A DNA stretch of 64,000 nt from Adiantum capillus-veneris. Lineage: Eukaryota > Streptophyta > Polypodiopsida > Polypodiales > Pteridaceae. The notes beneath the pieces are model-generated. The model made no database searches. It saw only the letters and a list, made by a program, of their open reading frames with translations, and was not told where the DNA came from. Position numbers and translations under genes: made by a program. The stretch covers positions 118,601,018 to 118,665,017 of the forward strand of contig CM043958.1 of assembly GCA_014529385.2 (NCBI GenBank), written 5' to 3'. The stretch's first letter is position 1. Each line of letters begins with the position of its first letter. Positions 32,814 to 45,056 of the stretch are shown in pieces.

Positions 32814-35467
32814 ATGTATGATGATGTTCGTGGATGTCAATGCATTTGTATTGAAGAACGGCTAGCAAGAGGATTATCAGTAATCATGGTAACCGATGAT
32901 GGTGATAGGCTTTGTGATGAGGAAGGAAATCACTACCTCATTGTGAAAGACCCAAAAAAATATAATCGATATGGAGAGAACGTAGCAAAAGGGAAGATGG
33001 CCATGGAGACTCAAGAAATACCTCCTAAATTCACTCTTTCTGAAACCTGCTACATTCATGACAAGAGAGTGGAGATAATGGTGACGATTCATGAAAATAA
33101 TTGGGATTTACAAGCACGAGGAAGGAAGAGTCACCTCTTACTACCGATGCTGGAGCCCCATGTGAGCGAGTTAAGCATGGACAAAGTCCTTTACTTGTTT
33201 TCATATGAGTTGATAATGGGAAACTATATTATTTTTGTAGATAAGTACAGATGAGAATACGAGCCAATTCACCCAGACGATGTAGGGAGAGTGATAATAC
33301 CATATTTGATGGCCCAAGCTTCGGTAGGGAATCAAACGCCATATAAACCCCAAGAAATTAAAGTTTGCAAATCCCTTCTCAGATGACTACGACACCATGG
33401 CACAATGGAATAAACAACCACTACCTAACCCTCATAACTCACAAGCATCGCCACTATCATTTCAAGCGTGGTTCGAACTATTTGCAACACCAAAATGGAG
33501 CACAAAATGGGGTGGATATCAAATCGTGTCAGTGCTAGAAGCACCATGTCCAAAACCACCACTCCATTGGCAATATGAGGATGAGAGTAGAATAAGAAGG
33601 CTTAATCTGATCAGGACTGAAGCACCACAATGAGAACGATAAGAAAGAGGCCAAGCACAAGAATGAACACTTGCTAGACCAGTCAAGAACTATGGATTAG
33701 GAGCACCCCTAGGGGAGGAACATGTACCATATCCTAGGCCTGAAAAGGCTTATAGAGGAGGAATAGAGGATTCTATGTTTAGAATGCCAATTCAATCCAG
33801 ACTCATGCTTATATTTATCCAAGGACTGAGAAATGCAGATCTCAAAAGGATTTGCATATAAAGAAGAGCTCAACCCTAAACGGAGTTAACCAAGGAGTCT
33901 CTATACCTAGTAGACAATTGTGCTTTCTACAAGGAAGGCAACTACGTACAAAGACTTAGATGATGACACATCATCACATCAAAGCGGAGCTAAGTCTACA
34001 AGGCAGCACAAAAGAGTGAGGTAACGATAAATCAAGATAAACTTGTTGAGGAGGTTCTCAAAAGGATAAGCTTGTTTGCTAAGCCACAAGCTAAGCAACC
34101 AAAGTGGTGTGCCATTGAGCAAAAATGGATGGATCACAGTACTAAAAAAGTTACTACAACAAGGGACATGTGAGGGAGTGATAGTGCTAACCCAAATAGA
34201 ACCTCCTCAGGTACCACCAATGCCTAGGTACACAGTAGGAAATTTGCCTGGAGGACCAGGAGGGGTTGAATGGCCACAGCCAGTGTTGGGGCAACAATCA
34301 CCCTTAGGGGGTTAACCTCTTAGACATGTAAGTTCAAATGAATGGGTTTTTTTATTGCGAACATTTTAAACTTTTAAGAGGATTATATTAACAGAACGGG
34401 TTTTTAAATTGATTACAGAAAAAAACTTGTAAGTTTTTAAAGAACAAGGGGTCATTTTATTACCTTAAGCATGTAAGTAAAGGTTTTTTTTTAAATTCTT
34501 TGAATGTACATTGTATGAATAATTTCTTAAAGGTGCAACCCTATAGCAACCACACTTGCCATGATCGTGACCAGTAGTTGGCATCAGATATACACCCACT
34601 ATAGAGGAATTAGAGGAAAAATCTTTAGTGCATGTGCCTGTGTATTACATAAAGCCAAGTGAATACGGGTCTAGCTCAACCTACTATCCCCTGAAGAGCC
34701 AAAAGCACCAAAACCTTGGAGCATGATTGGGAATGTTGGACCACCAACAACAACTCATGCTGTAGGAGAAGGTAGATGCAGTTTGGATAAACGCACATTG
34801 TTGTTCATAGCCAACGGTGGGCTAGTAGGACACAGTTTTTCCTATCAATAGAGAGCGGCTCAAGGAGCACCCCACCAACCTTAAGGACCATGCTACAAGT
34901 GTGGTGGTGACCAGCTTATGAAAGATTGTCCTCACACAGAGATAATGAGAGTGAATGTGTATTGTTTATATTGTGGCATTACTCATTTGATCAGTGACTT
35001 TCCAAAAAAACCCAAACAAAACAATGAAAACCACATTAAACATACTGGGGCCGATGCCATCAAGTAGCGGTTCAAAAAATGAAATGGTGATACCCATACA
35101 TGTCGTCACAAGAGCGCAAGCTCAAAAAACAAGGGAAGAACCGATAATTGAGGAACCTCAAAGAGATGTGCCTAGTTATGGACAAAAGACTCAACAAAAC
35201 ACCTGGAATTCTAGGAAGGCACACATGAAACTTAGGAAGGAGCGTGAACAGATAGCCCTAATGGAGGAGTCAAAACAAACTAGGGACATGTTAGAGAGAT
35301 TAGAGAATCAAATTAACCTTGATTTGGAAATCCTTGAGACCAGAGAACCTAATTGGAAAAAGAGACCAAAGAGACCAATTCCTAGAAGGTTTACACTAGT
35401 TGAGAAAGTGAATGAACCTTTAGATGCACTTATAAAAGCTTACGTACAAAGCGTGGCTTCAAACTAA
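32814..35467 (+). pseudogene. Tat/Athila-like gypsy gag, decayed
   Basis: Segments 32814-33254 (contains YLIVKDPKKYNRYGENVAKG), 33397-33633, 34076-34315 and 34994-35467 lie on the plus strand between primer site and protease. Two zinc-knuckle-like motifs at about 34890-35000 read CYKCGGDQLMKDC and CLYCGITHLISDF. The first lacks the histidine (Q) and the second the last cysteine (F), so both are damaged. The last segment is charged and coiled-coil-like (KLRKEREQIALMEESKQTRD). Gag should assemble the particle; here it is broken by many stops. Confidence 0.6.
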
Positions 35468-35543
35468 CCAAAACCAGGAACAAGGATGGATGATGTATCA
35501 TAATGTAGTGTTAGAAAATCAAAGTTTGGAGATGTGTTAGAAA

Positions 35544-36300
35544 ATGATCCAAACTTCCAAAGATTTTCTCAAGCCACCTGCAAGTAAGCCAAAGAGTTGG
35601 ATACAGTTTCTAGCTCCCACACCGATAATCCCATCAAGGCATGAAACTAAAGGGACCATCAAGAATTCCAAAGTAGTGATGAATACCACAAATCAGGCAT
35701 CTGAGGGTCTCCATCCTATGATACCAAAGGCCTATAGAGAGGATGATGGCCTAGACGAGCTTTGGAAGCAAATACAAGAAGCAAACAATGTGAAATAATT
35801 GAGTCGGAGAGTCAACCAAACTAGTAAGGGGAGGGATGTTTTTCTTCCACCTATTGAGGAGTTCAAGGCGGGATTTCAAGCAAACCTGGACATTTTATCA
35901 TATTGGGGGGATAAGGGATCAGTCAACTTCAATCTTTGAAAACCTTACCCTCATACATGGGAGAGTATGAAGCCAAGTCAAATGTGAAGGCGGTGCCATC
36001 ATGAAAACTCTCGTCAAGAAAGGCTATGGACTCCAAGGGATTGATGGACATATTGACTACACCTATGATTTGTACTATTATGCTAGCAGAGCTCCTCCGG
36101 ATAATACCAAACCTGTGGGTGACTATTGGAAAATGCTTGGAGAAGTTTGGGGTAAAAGATCCAACATCACAGATTCAAGAAGGGATCCGAGAACTGGAAA
36201 AAACTCACTTGAACACAAGACCTGTACCATTAAACAAGGTTCGTGAGTATTGCAAGGGTGAAGATGGAAATACTACGCTTTGAGTAGAATTCCAAGGTGT
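35544..36300 (+). pseudogene. Gag-protease linker of the Tat/Athila-like element
   Basis: Open pieces at 35544-35798 and 36001-36283 continue in the same orientation. They include a segment reading MKTLVKKGYG, which resembles the start of the region before protease in this lineage. Function not assignable. Confidence 0.4.
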
Positions 36301-36392
36301 AACAACCATGGAAATTCTCGATAATGGAGTTGGTGTCACTATCACCACCAAGGAAATTTGAAGAAAAAAAAGGAAAACCTACCATGCGGCTA

Positions 36393-36650
36393 CCAGAATG
36401 AGATTGCAACTAGCAGATGGGTACATGGAGAAACCCTTGGGACTTCTACCAAAAATTATTGTTACTTCTTGCAGCATTGAGTATGAGCATACCTTTTCCA
36501 AATTGCCGCAGTTGACTTTGACAAGAAGAACAATTATGACATCTTACTTAGACAGTCATTTATGCGACAACTTAAGATGGTTCAAGATTGGGGATATAAT
36601 CATATATACCTCAAAAACATGAAAACCACTAAAACGTGCATAAACCTTAG
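36393..36650 (+). pseudogene. Gypsy aspartic protease fragment
   Basis: The readable pieces are GYMEKPLGLLPKIIV, SIEYEHTFS, then YDILLRQSFMRQLKMVQDWG followed by YNHIYLKN. The 'YDILLGRPFL-Q' block is the C-terminal half of the plant gypsy protease, with G changed to a non-glycine residue. The catalytic DTG/DSG lies upstream of what I can read and is not seen. Frame shift near 36490. Confidence 0.65.
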
Positions 36651-37689
36651 AGACCATAGCTATAAAGACGTGAACCAAACCCCAGGAGTTTGATTCAACT
36701 AAAATAGTAGGATTGGAGCTTCTAGCTTGATTAGGCAAGCCGAAAGAGTATGGATGTGCAATGCATCACAATGTGGGAGTTTGAAACAAGAAGAATGTTT
36801 TTTGGAAAGGGTGCTTGAAGATAAGGAATATTTTCTTGAGCCTTTTCCTGTGAAGAAGATCTTGAGCCATTAGAATAGGATCATATTCTATCAGCCCTAG
36901 ATATGTGTGCTATTCCAGATGGCACCACAACAAAATTTTGTGACAAGGACGGTTATGAAGTGGTTCCATACTATATGGTCAATATAGTAAATGCAAATGA
37001 GAAATTAGCCCTAGAAGAACCTGGAGATGATCGATTAGCAAGTATCAAATGAGGGGGAGAAGAGTTTTATGACTCCCCAAAGCATTATGGACGAGAGGAT
37101 GACATGGATAATGAATGCTCTGACAACCCAAGTGATCAGGAAGAAACGATAGCAAATGTCCATTTTTATGATTTTTTTAAAATAAAAAACCTAGACGTCA
37201 AGAATGCTACAAGAAAAAGACAGCTGAAAAGAAAACAAGAGAGAACCCTATGCCTAGCATAAGGAGCAAAGGACAGCTTTTGATGTTTGTAAAAGTTGAA
37301 TATTGTGTTAAGGACAAGGTTCTCTAAAGCTCAAGATCCAAAAACAAAAGAGAACATAAAGGACCTGCAAAACAAACCAAAACATCAAAATCTAAAACAA
37401 AACCCAAACAAACAAGAGAACCACCATCAAACGAGTTTGGAGAAACTAAATGGACCAAGGTGGAGAGAAATAAGAAGTATTGAGAGCTTAAGAAGACTCT
37501 CAGGGAGGTATGGACAATGGAAGTAGAAAGTGCGGAGGGAGAAGACGATAAAAATGAGGAAAAATGAGTGTGCCATCCCACTACATAAAGTTCACTATCC
37601 AAGATTGAAAGGTAGGTTTGACGCAAGCTCTACAAGAGCAAAAGGTAAAGGAGTCCTACGATGGGTCTAAGGATGCATAGAAGATAGAT

Positions 37690-38545
37690 TTGGCAAGACT
37701 CGAAGAAGAGCCACGACCAGCCTACATAGCAACAGATCTAAGTCCAAAAGAAGAGGAGAAGCTTATAAGTCTTCTCAAGGAATACAAGGACGTACTCGCT
37801 TGGTCATGTAGAGACCTGAAGGGAGTAGATCCTACAATATGTCAACACACGATCCCATCAAAACCCGATGCAAAGCCTAGCCGATAGAGACATTACACAT
37901 ACAATGATGCGTGTGCTAAGCACATCAAGGATCAGGAGATCAATAAATTAAAGGAGACTAAGTTTATCTATGAGATAGAACATATCGATTCGGTATCTCC
38001 CATTGTGGTAGTGCCTAAGAAGAATGGAAAACTACGAGTGTGTGTGAGTCTAAATAAGATTAATGCCACGACAATAAGGGATAATTATCCCTTACCTATT
38101 ACTGACCATCTCCTGGAACGAGTGTCAGGTAAGCAAGCATACCCCTTTTTAAATGGATTCTCAAGAGATACTTCCAAATCGCCAATGCTCTTGAAGATCA
38201 ATACAAGACAACGTTTGCCACGAAATGGGGCATATATGCATATAGGGTGATGGATTTTGGCATGACCAATGCCCCAACTACCTTTTAGAGATTGATGGAA
38301 CATGCATTTAAGGAATACTTGAGGATATTCTTGGAGATACACATGGATGACTTATGTGTGCACTCTCTCTTGAGAAATGAACATACAGGGAAACTCAAAA
38401 AAGTATTTGAGAAATACAAGACTTATAGGATTTCTCTTAATCCAGAAAAGTGCATATTTATGGTTAGACAAGGCAGAATCCTAGGACATATTGTCTCGAA
38501 GAATGGCATATTTACCGATTTGGACAAGATAAAAGTAATTGTAGA
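37690..38545 (+). pseudogene. Gypsy (Tat/Athila-like) reverse transcriptase
   Basis: ISLLKEYKDVLAWSCRDLKG and DPTICQHTIP form the pre-RT segment. VVVPKKNGKLRVCVSLNKIN then YPLPITDHLLERVSG are RT blocks. The active site appears as HMDDLCVHS near 38343, with the double aspartate kept but the tyrosine lost. GRILGHIVSKNGIF and DLDKIKVIVD follow, and RT similarity stops abruptly at about 38545. RNase H and integrase are missing, so the element is cut here. Confidence 0.8.
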
Positions 38546-38753
38546 TAGCAAGCACGACAAGCACCTCAAGCTTGGGCGGGGTTTCCACCTCAAGTACAAC
38601 CCTAGCTTGCCTAAGGTCCTAGGTCTAAGTACTTTTAACATGAACCTTTGGAGGTCTTTATAATGAAGCTAACCCTAAGGTCTTTAAGATCCATTAGCTA
38701 GCATTGCTCTTTGACATACCATCTCTCATCTTGACCCTTTGACTTTGGCCCCG

Positions 38754-38877
38754 TGTTGAGATAGATCATTAAGCACATGTCTATATTCTAACCCTTGTTC
38801 TCGTTTATTCTCCCACATTAAATGATCAGTTTAATGTGAGAAAATTATTTGGGTTGGTTTAGATATTATATTTTATG

Positions 38878-38880
<3 letters not shown>
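38754..38880 (+). repeat. Dispersed repeat 'TGTTGAGATAG', copy 1
   Basis: It starts TGTTGAGATAGATCATTAAG and ends TTTTATGACA. It matches 62539-62661 closely and parts of 56268-56413. It contains an internal palindrome, CACATTAAA...TTTAATGTG. In the 62.5 kb copy it lies at the start of a chromovirus LTR, so this is probably the outer part of such an LTR. Confidence 0.7.
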
Positions 38881-39019
<139 letters not shown>

Positions 39020-39073
39020 TCTCTATCCTCGACACCAAATTCAAGGCTAGAGAGGACATAGAGAGGTAAATAG

Positions 39074-39604
39074 CATAGTTACAGGGGACGGAGGGGACGG
39101 ACCCTAGGGACGGGGGACGGCTGATTCCGGGACGGGGACGGGCGGGGACAGGTGGGGACGGACGGCAAAAGGGCTACCAGGCCGGAACGCAGGCAAAACG
39201 TCCCCGGGACGGCAGGGGACGGCAGGGAACGGCAGGGGACGGTAGGGGACGACAGGAGACTTTTTTTAAAATTTGAAAAATTGATCATTTCTAGTGGTTA
39301 GGTCCTCTCCAATAGCCATATGTTTGAACTTTGAAGCACCCTAATGGCTATAAAAGCCACCCTTTGGTCCTCATTTCTCGATGTTTTATAAGCACATTTG
39401 CATCTATATCACTCATGTTATTTGGTCTAATTAGTATAAATTTGTGGTCAAAGTGATGCTCTATGTGTGTTGCATGTGTGTAGGTCAAAAAATGCCAAAA
39501 AAAATCTTCTTCTTTTTTTGCTGTTCCGACCCCCGTCCCCGTTTCTTGACTTTTGCCGTCCCGTCCCCGTTCCCGACCCCGACCCGCCATCCCATGTAAC
39601 TATG
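39074..39604. mobile_element. hAT-type non-autonomous element, 531 bp, with perfect 8-bp duplication
   Basis: The ends are CATAGTTACAGGGGACGG and, inverted from the right, CATAGTTACATGGGATGG. GTAAATAG is repeated exactly on both sides (39066-39073 and 39605-39612). An 8-bp duplication is the hAT signature. The subterminal regions are packed with GGGGACGG on the left and its complement CCGTCCCC on the right, like the transposase-binding arrays of hAT elements. No transposase frame is present. It inserted into the surrounding GATA/GAGA minisatellite. Confidence 0.88.
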
Positions 39605-39829
39605 GTAAATAGAGGTAGATGGAGAGTACTTAGACAGAGAGGGTAAATAGAGGTAGATAGAGAGGGCATAGAGAGAGGTAGATATATTTTTATCCATCTA
39701 TTTACCCCTCTCTCTCTCTCTATACATTTAATCTCTACCTAATCTATATACCTCTATCTCTCTATATAAGATAGATAGAGAGGACGTAGATCAAGGTAGC
39801 ATATAAAAAGAGGTATATTAGCTATAAAA

Positions 39830-39860
<31 letters not shown>

Positions 39861-40256
39861 ATCTATAAACTCTACACCTAATCTGCACCTAATTTGAGGC
39901 TAGAGAGGGCATAGAAAGGGTGGTAAATAGAGGTAGGTATAGAGGGCATAAAGACAGAGGGTAAATAGAGGTAGATAGAGAGGACATAGAGAGAGAGAGA
40001 GAGAGAGGTAAATAGATTACTATCCATCTACCTACCTCTCTCTACAGTTGATCTCTACCTAACCTACACACCTATGTCTCTATACCTAAGGTACATAGCG
40101 AAGGCATAGAGAGAGAGTTACATTAAGGTGGATAGAGAGGCAAATAGAGACGTCTTAGAGAGATAGAGGTAGATAGATTATTATACATCTATCTACTATC
40201 TCTCTAAACCTAATCTACACACCTCTATCTCTCTCCCTAAGGTAGATAGAGAGGCT

Positions 40257-40336
<80 letters not shown>

Positions 40337-40640
40337 GGTAGATAGAGAGGGTGTAGAGAGAGAGAGAGGTGATCTCTACCCTCTCTACGTAATCTACACC
40401 TAATTTGAAGCTAGAGAGGCATAGAAGGAGAGGTAAATAGAGGTAGATAGAGAGGGTGTAGAGAGAGAGGTAAACTCTCCCCTCTATCTACCTAATCCTT
40501 CTATATCGACCCTCTCTCTATAGAGATAGATATATAGAGATGGTAGGTAGATATACAGGACAAAGAACCTCTATATACTGTCTCTCTGCATATCCTCTCT
40601 CTACGCAATATCTACTAACTCTACATACCCTCTCTCTATC
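39605..40640. repeat. Complex minisatellite of AGAGAGGTAGATAGAG type
   Basis: Variants of GTAAATAGAGGTAGATAGAG, AGAGAGGGCATAGAGAG and their complements alternate over about 1 kb. A nearly pure (GA)n run lies at 40261-40333. Both strands of the motif occur, so arms can fold back. Open frames here are artefacts of the repeat. Confidence 0.85.
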
Positions 40641-40929
40641 TATACTCTCACTCTTTTTTTTTGGAATCCTTCTTTGTTTTATGTCACATTAATATAGTAC
40701 AATCACAGCTTGCTCATAATGATCTGTGTATGTGTATGCAAACATGTATTAGAAGCTAGAAAGTCTTCCATCATCGTATTCCTCATCATAGAGCATGGAA
40801 GATTGAAACTAGTATTGTGGAAGTATCAAACACTAATAAATTTCTTACTGGCAAGACAAATGAAAGCATCCAGAATCTCAAATATTGTAATCAGTTTGTC
40901 ATTGCACTATCAGCATGCTTCAAGATCCC

Positions 40930-41135
40930 AAAGGTAAGCCTTAACTTACTCACTTTGATTTGACAGACATGAAGCCGCTTGTCATACAAGTACATCCAAC
41001 AAGCATTTACAATTGGACAGTTTCAAAACAAATGTTTCAAGTCTATTAGATCTTGGGCATAACCTTTGTCCATATTCTTTCTAGCCATAGACTCCCCTAT
41101 AGGTAGTGCTCCTGCCCACAACAACATGTTATGCT
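40930..41135 (-). pseudogene. LINE ORF2 zinc-finger tail (zf-RVT) fragment
   Basis: The minus strand reads HNMLLWAGALPIGESMARKN and then LKHLFXNCPIVNACWMYLYD. This is the plant L1 C-terminal domain pattern 'LW-LP-ERL-RRN—H-C—C—W'. One stop replaces a residue after HLF. It is isolated from any RT, with microsatellites on its upstream side. Confidence 0.65.
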
Positions 41136-41223
41136 TGTAGGAACAATACATCTATATCTCTCTATGTACCCTCTCTCTACTCCTTCTATCATACCTAATC
41201 CACCCTCTATCTCTCTATTCTCC

Positions 41224-41225
<2 letters not shown>

Positions 41226-41260
<35 letters not shown>

Positions 41261-41339
41261 GCACCCCTCTATCTACCTACTCTCTACACCCTCTCTCTAT
41301 CTACTCCATCTACATAGTCTCCACACTCTCTCTATCTAC

Positions 41340-41431
<92 letters not shown>
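41226..41431. repeat. (CT)n and (TA)n microsatellites
   Basis: (CT)n at 41226-41257, (CT)n at 41341-41378 and an uninterrupted (TA)n of about 53 bases at 41379-41431. Frames of S, L and YI repeats across them are not genes. Confidence 0.95.
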
Positions 41432-41433
<2 letters not shown>

Positions 41434-41595
41434 TTTCGCTACTTGCCTCCACTCTCTCTCTCTCTCTCTACACCAAAAAAATCTTTAGTTCGGTCATTTT
41501 AGTTTGTATTTAGTCGATTAGGGTTGGCCGTGTTTGGCCACTTAGGGGTTTTAGTCCTTCACAATTTGGTTGTTTTAGGCTGCTTAGGGCTAACC

Positions 41596-42310
41596 ACTGT
41601 TTTGGATTTCACTTAAGGTTATGGCTATGGTTTTGGAATCCGCTTTAAGTTATGGTTATGGTTTGAGAATTTGGTTATGGTTATGGTCTTGAAATCCGCT
41701 TAAGGTTTTGGTTATGGTGTGAGAATTTGATTATGGTTATGGTTTTGGATTATGTTTAAGGTTATGGTTATGGTTTTGGAATCTGCTTAAAGTTATGGTT
41801 ATGGTTTGAGAATTTGGTTATGGTTATGATTTTGAAAATCGCTTAAAGTTATTGTTATAGTTATGGTTTGAGAATTTGGTTATAGTTATGGTTTTGAAAT
41901 CTGCTTAAGGTTATGGTTATGGTTATGGTTTTGGAATCCGCTTAAAGTTGTGGTTATCGTTTGAGAATTTGGTTATGGTTATGGTTTTGGGATTTACTTA
42001 GGATTAGGGTTGTGGTTTTGGAATCCGCTTAAGGTTATGGTTATGCTTTCAGAACTTGGTGATGGTTATGCTTTTGGACTTCACTTAAGGTTATGGTTAT
42101 GATTTGAGAATTTGGTTATGGTCATGGTTAAGGTTATGATTATGGTTTGAGAATTTGGTTATGGTTATGGTTTGTGATTTACATGATGGTTATGGTTTGC
42201 GATGTACATGATGGTTATGACTATGGTTTACAATTTACATGATGGTTATGGTTATGGTTTGCGTTTTACACGATGGTTATGGTTTACGAGTATTGTTATG
42301 GTTATGTTTT
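41596..42310. repeat. TATGGT-based minisatellite with about 56-bp higher-order unit
   Basis: Two half-units alternate: GGTTATGGTTATGGTTTTGG plus AATCCGCTTAA, and GGTTATGGTTATGGTTTGAG plus AATTT. At least a dozen half-units are present, decaying into GGTTATGGTTTGCGATGTAC types at the right. It resembles, but is not, the plant telomere repeat. Confidence 0.9.
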
Positions 42311-42984
42311 GTGAATCTTGTCATGGTCAATATGTACTCACATATCTGCTTAATTTTCAAGCAAAATGAATGTGATTTCTTTTGCACTCTTTCCTTTGAA
42401 GAGAGAGGGCTGCTTTTGGTGTTATAGTACATGTAGCACCACCTGCCAACCAACTCTACTCAACTTTTTTTGGGTAGGTTTTGGCATCGGTACACGCATC
42501 TATATAGGCCTATGTATGTGTGTCTACATAGACTTCCATATGCTCGTCGATATAAGCGTCGCTACGTGCATGCTACATCTCAATGTATATATTGATGCCT
42601 ACATATACTGATCATATGATACCGAGCCTATATAGATGCGAATACCAGCACCCTAGATTTTCATAGCCCGTTTATCTCTGCTGTTATAATCGCCCATATT
42701 CGCATGACATGATGTAGTGCTAGTCATTGTGTGATAGTTCACTAGAATAATGTGTATACACATACTATAACATCAAAGAGAATCTCCTATGAAGTATTCC
42801 CTGCCAAATTTTGGACAAAAGTTTTCTTAGTACCATCAACAATGATCACTTTGGTGTTTAAGTTGGAATCTCACCGAATATATATGCTCTAATGGCTAGA
42901 TTCTCCTCATAATGGAGACCTCACATAGTTTTAACATACAAAAATTTGAGATGCATGATCAGAGGCAAGCAATGATCACACACT
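42311..42984. other. No recognisable gene
   Basis: AT-rich, with short frames and no motif. A palindromic patch rich in TATATAGGC/GCCTATATA-like words lies near 42500-42630. Confidence 0.35.
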
Positions 42985-43330
42985 AACACCCTCTTCAATG
43001 ACCAAACAAAGATGAATGAGGTTAGGCAAGGGCCAATCCCAAGTCGATGAAGATGTCAAAGTAGTTGGTCCTTCGCAAGGGCTTTGATGATTGTGTGTAG
43101 TAGGAAAATACACAAGCTCTACAATGTCATCCTCAATTAGCTTAGTAGCACAATGATAGTGAGTCTCAATGTGCTTTGTGCATGCATGGAAAATAGGGTT
43201 TTTTATAATGGCCATGCAAATTGGTTGTCACAATGAAGTTTTGTTGCCATCTTGATTGGAAGATTTAAATCTATAAGAATCCTTCTGAGATAGACGGCTC
43301 CACAAACTACAAAGCAAGGAGCTTTGTACT
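42985..43330 (-). pseudogene. Ty1/copia RNase H C-terminal fragment
   Basis: The minus strand contains MAIIKNPIFHACTKHIETHY and then LIEDDIVELVYFPT. It is the end of copia RNase H ('A-NPVFH-RTKHIE—HF—E—I-L-Y-T'). Upstream pieces around 43240-43330 fit the region before it in other frames. The final ADIFTK block is not seen. Confidence 0.75.
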
Positions 43331-45056
43331 TGGATTTTGTTGAAGAGAGCACCATTGTGTGCTTCTTCTTTGATTGATCCAAAGGAAAACCATCTGAGAA
43401 ACATTAACTAAGCACAAGATTCTTGGAAGCCCAATATGCAATTGTACATAATAATATCAAGCTTTTAAGAAGCTTCCTTTACTTCTTACATCCCCTAAGG
43501 GATAAGAATCATTGGGGTGCCCCTAATTCCCATATGTGAGTTAGCCGTGTGAGTTCAAAAAAAGGGATATTTTATTCCCTAAATCTACTTTTGAAAGTTC
43601 ATACGATTACATTTACAAAAGTGGATTTTAATTCTATATTGGATTGAAATCCGTAGGTTTCGTTTAAAAAAAAGGGTTATGTTACTACCGCATGACATGT
43701 AAGTATAGTGATTTTAATTCCCTTTTAACATGCATGATATAGATGATTTCTATAAGTAATCCCCCCCAAGGAAGAAGCTTCCACGTAGATTTTCGCATCA
43801 TAGGCTTGCAATCCATCATCCCAAATGCCTTTATATTTATGTTGCGTACTTTTGTTGACAATGAAGATGCCATATAAATTTTTTCATATCTTAATTCCCA
43901 AGCAATAATGTACAATCCCCAATTCTTTCATCTCAAAATGTACTAAGGTGCTTAATCTCTTGCCGGTGTCGCCAATGTACATCAAAGTTAGAATATACTT
44001 GCTAAGAGATGATCATTGATCGATACATACTTACATTATTATGGATCTCCTTCTCTTCATTCACACCCACATTCCATCCGCACAAAGGAGGTACACGAAA
44101 CATGGAACATGACAAAGAGAGGGAATCAATAGAAAAGAGAAGTGCATGCATGGCAAGGTTTATAGCATGACAGTGGTAGAGGGGCTAGCATGTAGATATG
44201 CACAACAACTCAATTATGTTACTTAAAGCCAGATCACACAAGTATTAGTGGGGTCACAAAGGTGAATGAAACAACTAGATCACACCAATTCCGGGTACAT
44301 AACCACACCACTTGGGATTACATTATAAGCTAGAGAAAATAGAAAGTAAAAAGGCTGATGGTTCTTCATCATTTCATTAGATAATATTTTTTTCAAACAA
44401 GGACAAAAGAAAAGTCCTCCATGTAGTGATAATTACTTTAGTGAGTGCTTCCACAACAATCTAGAATACATTGATAAAAAACTACTTATATTTACTAATT
44501 AGATCCAGGACTTGGCTCTTATAGCTGGGATGCACCATGGGTAAGTGAGGGGAGTGTATTCTCTTGAGTGAAATTGTGAGGAAAGTAGGAGATAGGAAAA
44601 ATACTCAACTATTATCCTACCATTGCTTGAAAAAATCTAGGTTAAAATCTATCTTTAAGCGAGTTATAAGCTCTCCTTGTCTATAGGGTATAGGTTCTCC
44701 CAATGAGTTTGCCGAATCATTTACCTCCATGTTTTCCTTGAAGATCTCTTTCACCAATAACAATAGTAGGTGTGACTTCCATGTTCCCTTTCCACTCATT
44801 ACCGCCCCTAGTATGGGTGGGACGTAGACCTTACCTAGCCCCTAGTATGGGTGGGACTTAGACCTTCCCTAACACAGATAGTATATATCTTCATTCGACT
44901 TCTACACATTCCTTTTCACTGCCCCGTTCTCTCCCCCCACCTCACTATGTCACACAAGGTCCGTCGTGATGCTGTGAGAAACATTTTTTGTGGACCTGGC
45001 TCTGGAACCTTTTCACACGCATATGAGCAAGCTAGCTCTAAATTTAAGAGGGATAA
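43331..45056. other. Mostly uncharacterised; short tandem duplication near the 3' side of the gene
   Basis: No coding homology was found. CCCCTAGTATGGGTGGGAC followed by TAGACCTT occurs twice in tandem at about 44805-44872. The stretch 44873-45056 would be the 3' flank of the minus-strand gene at 45057-46772; no convincing poly(A) signal can be singled out. Confidence 0.4.

Noticed and set aside
41131-41513. 123- and 84-codon frames over CT and TA tracts
   Set aside because: Composition is dictated by the simple repeats; no start context, motif or conserved segment.
41596-42310. Interstitial telomere repeat
   Set aside because: The core is TATGGT, not TTTAGGG; only single TTAGGG-like words occur.
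43685-44799. Minus-strand frames of 60-76 codons
   Set aside because: Isolated, without motif, and no longer than chance in AT-rich sequence.
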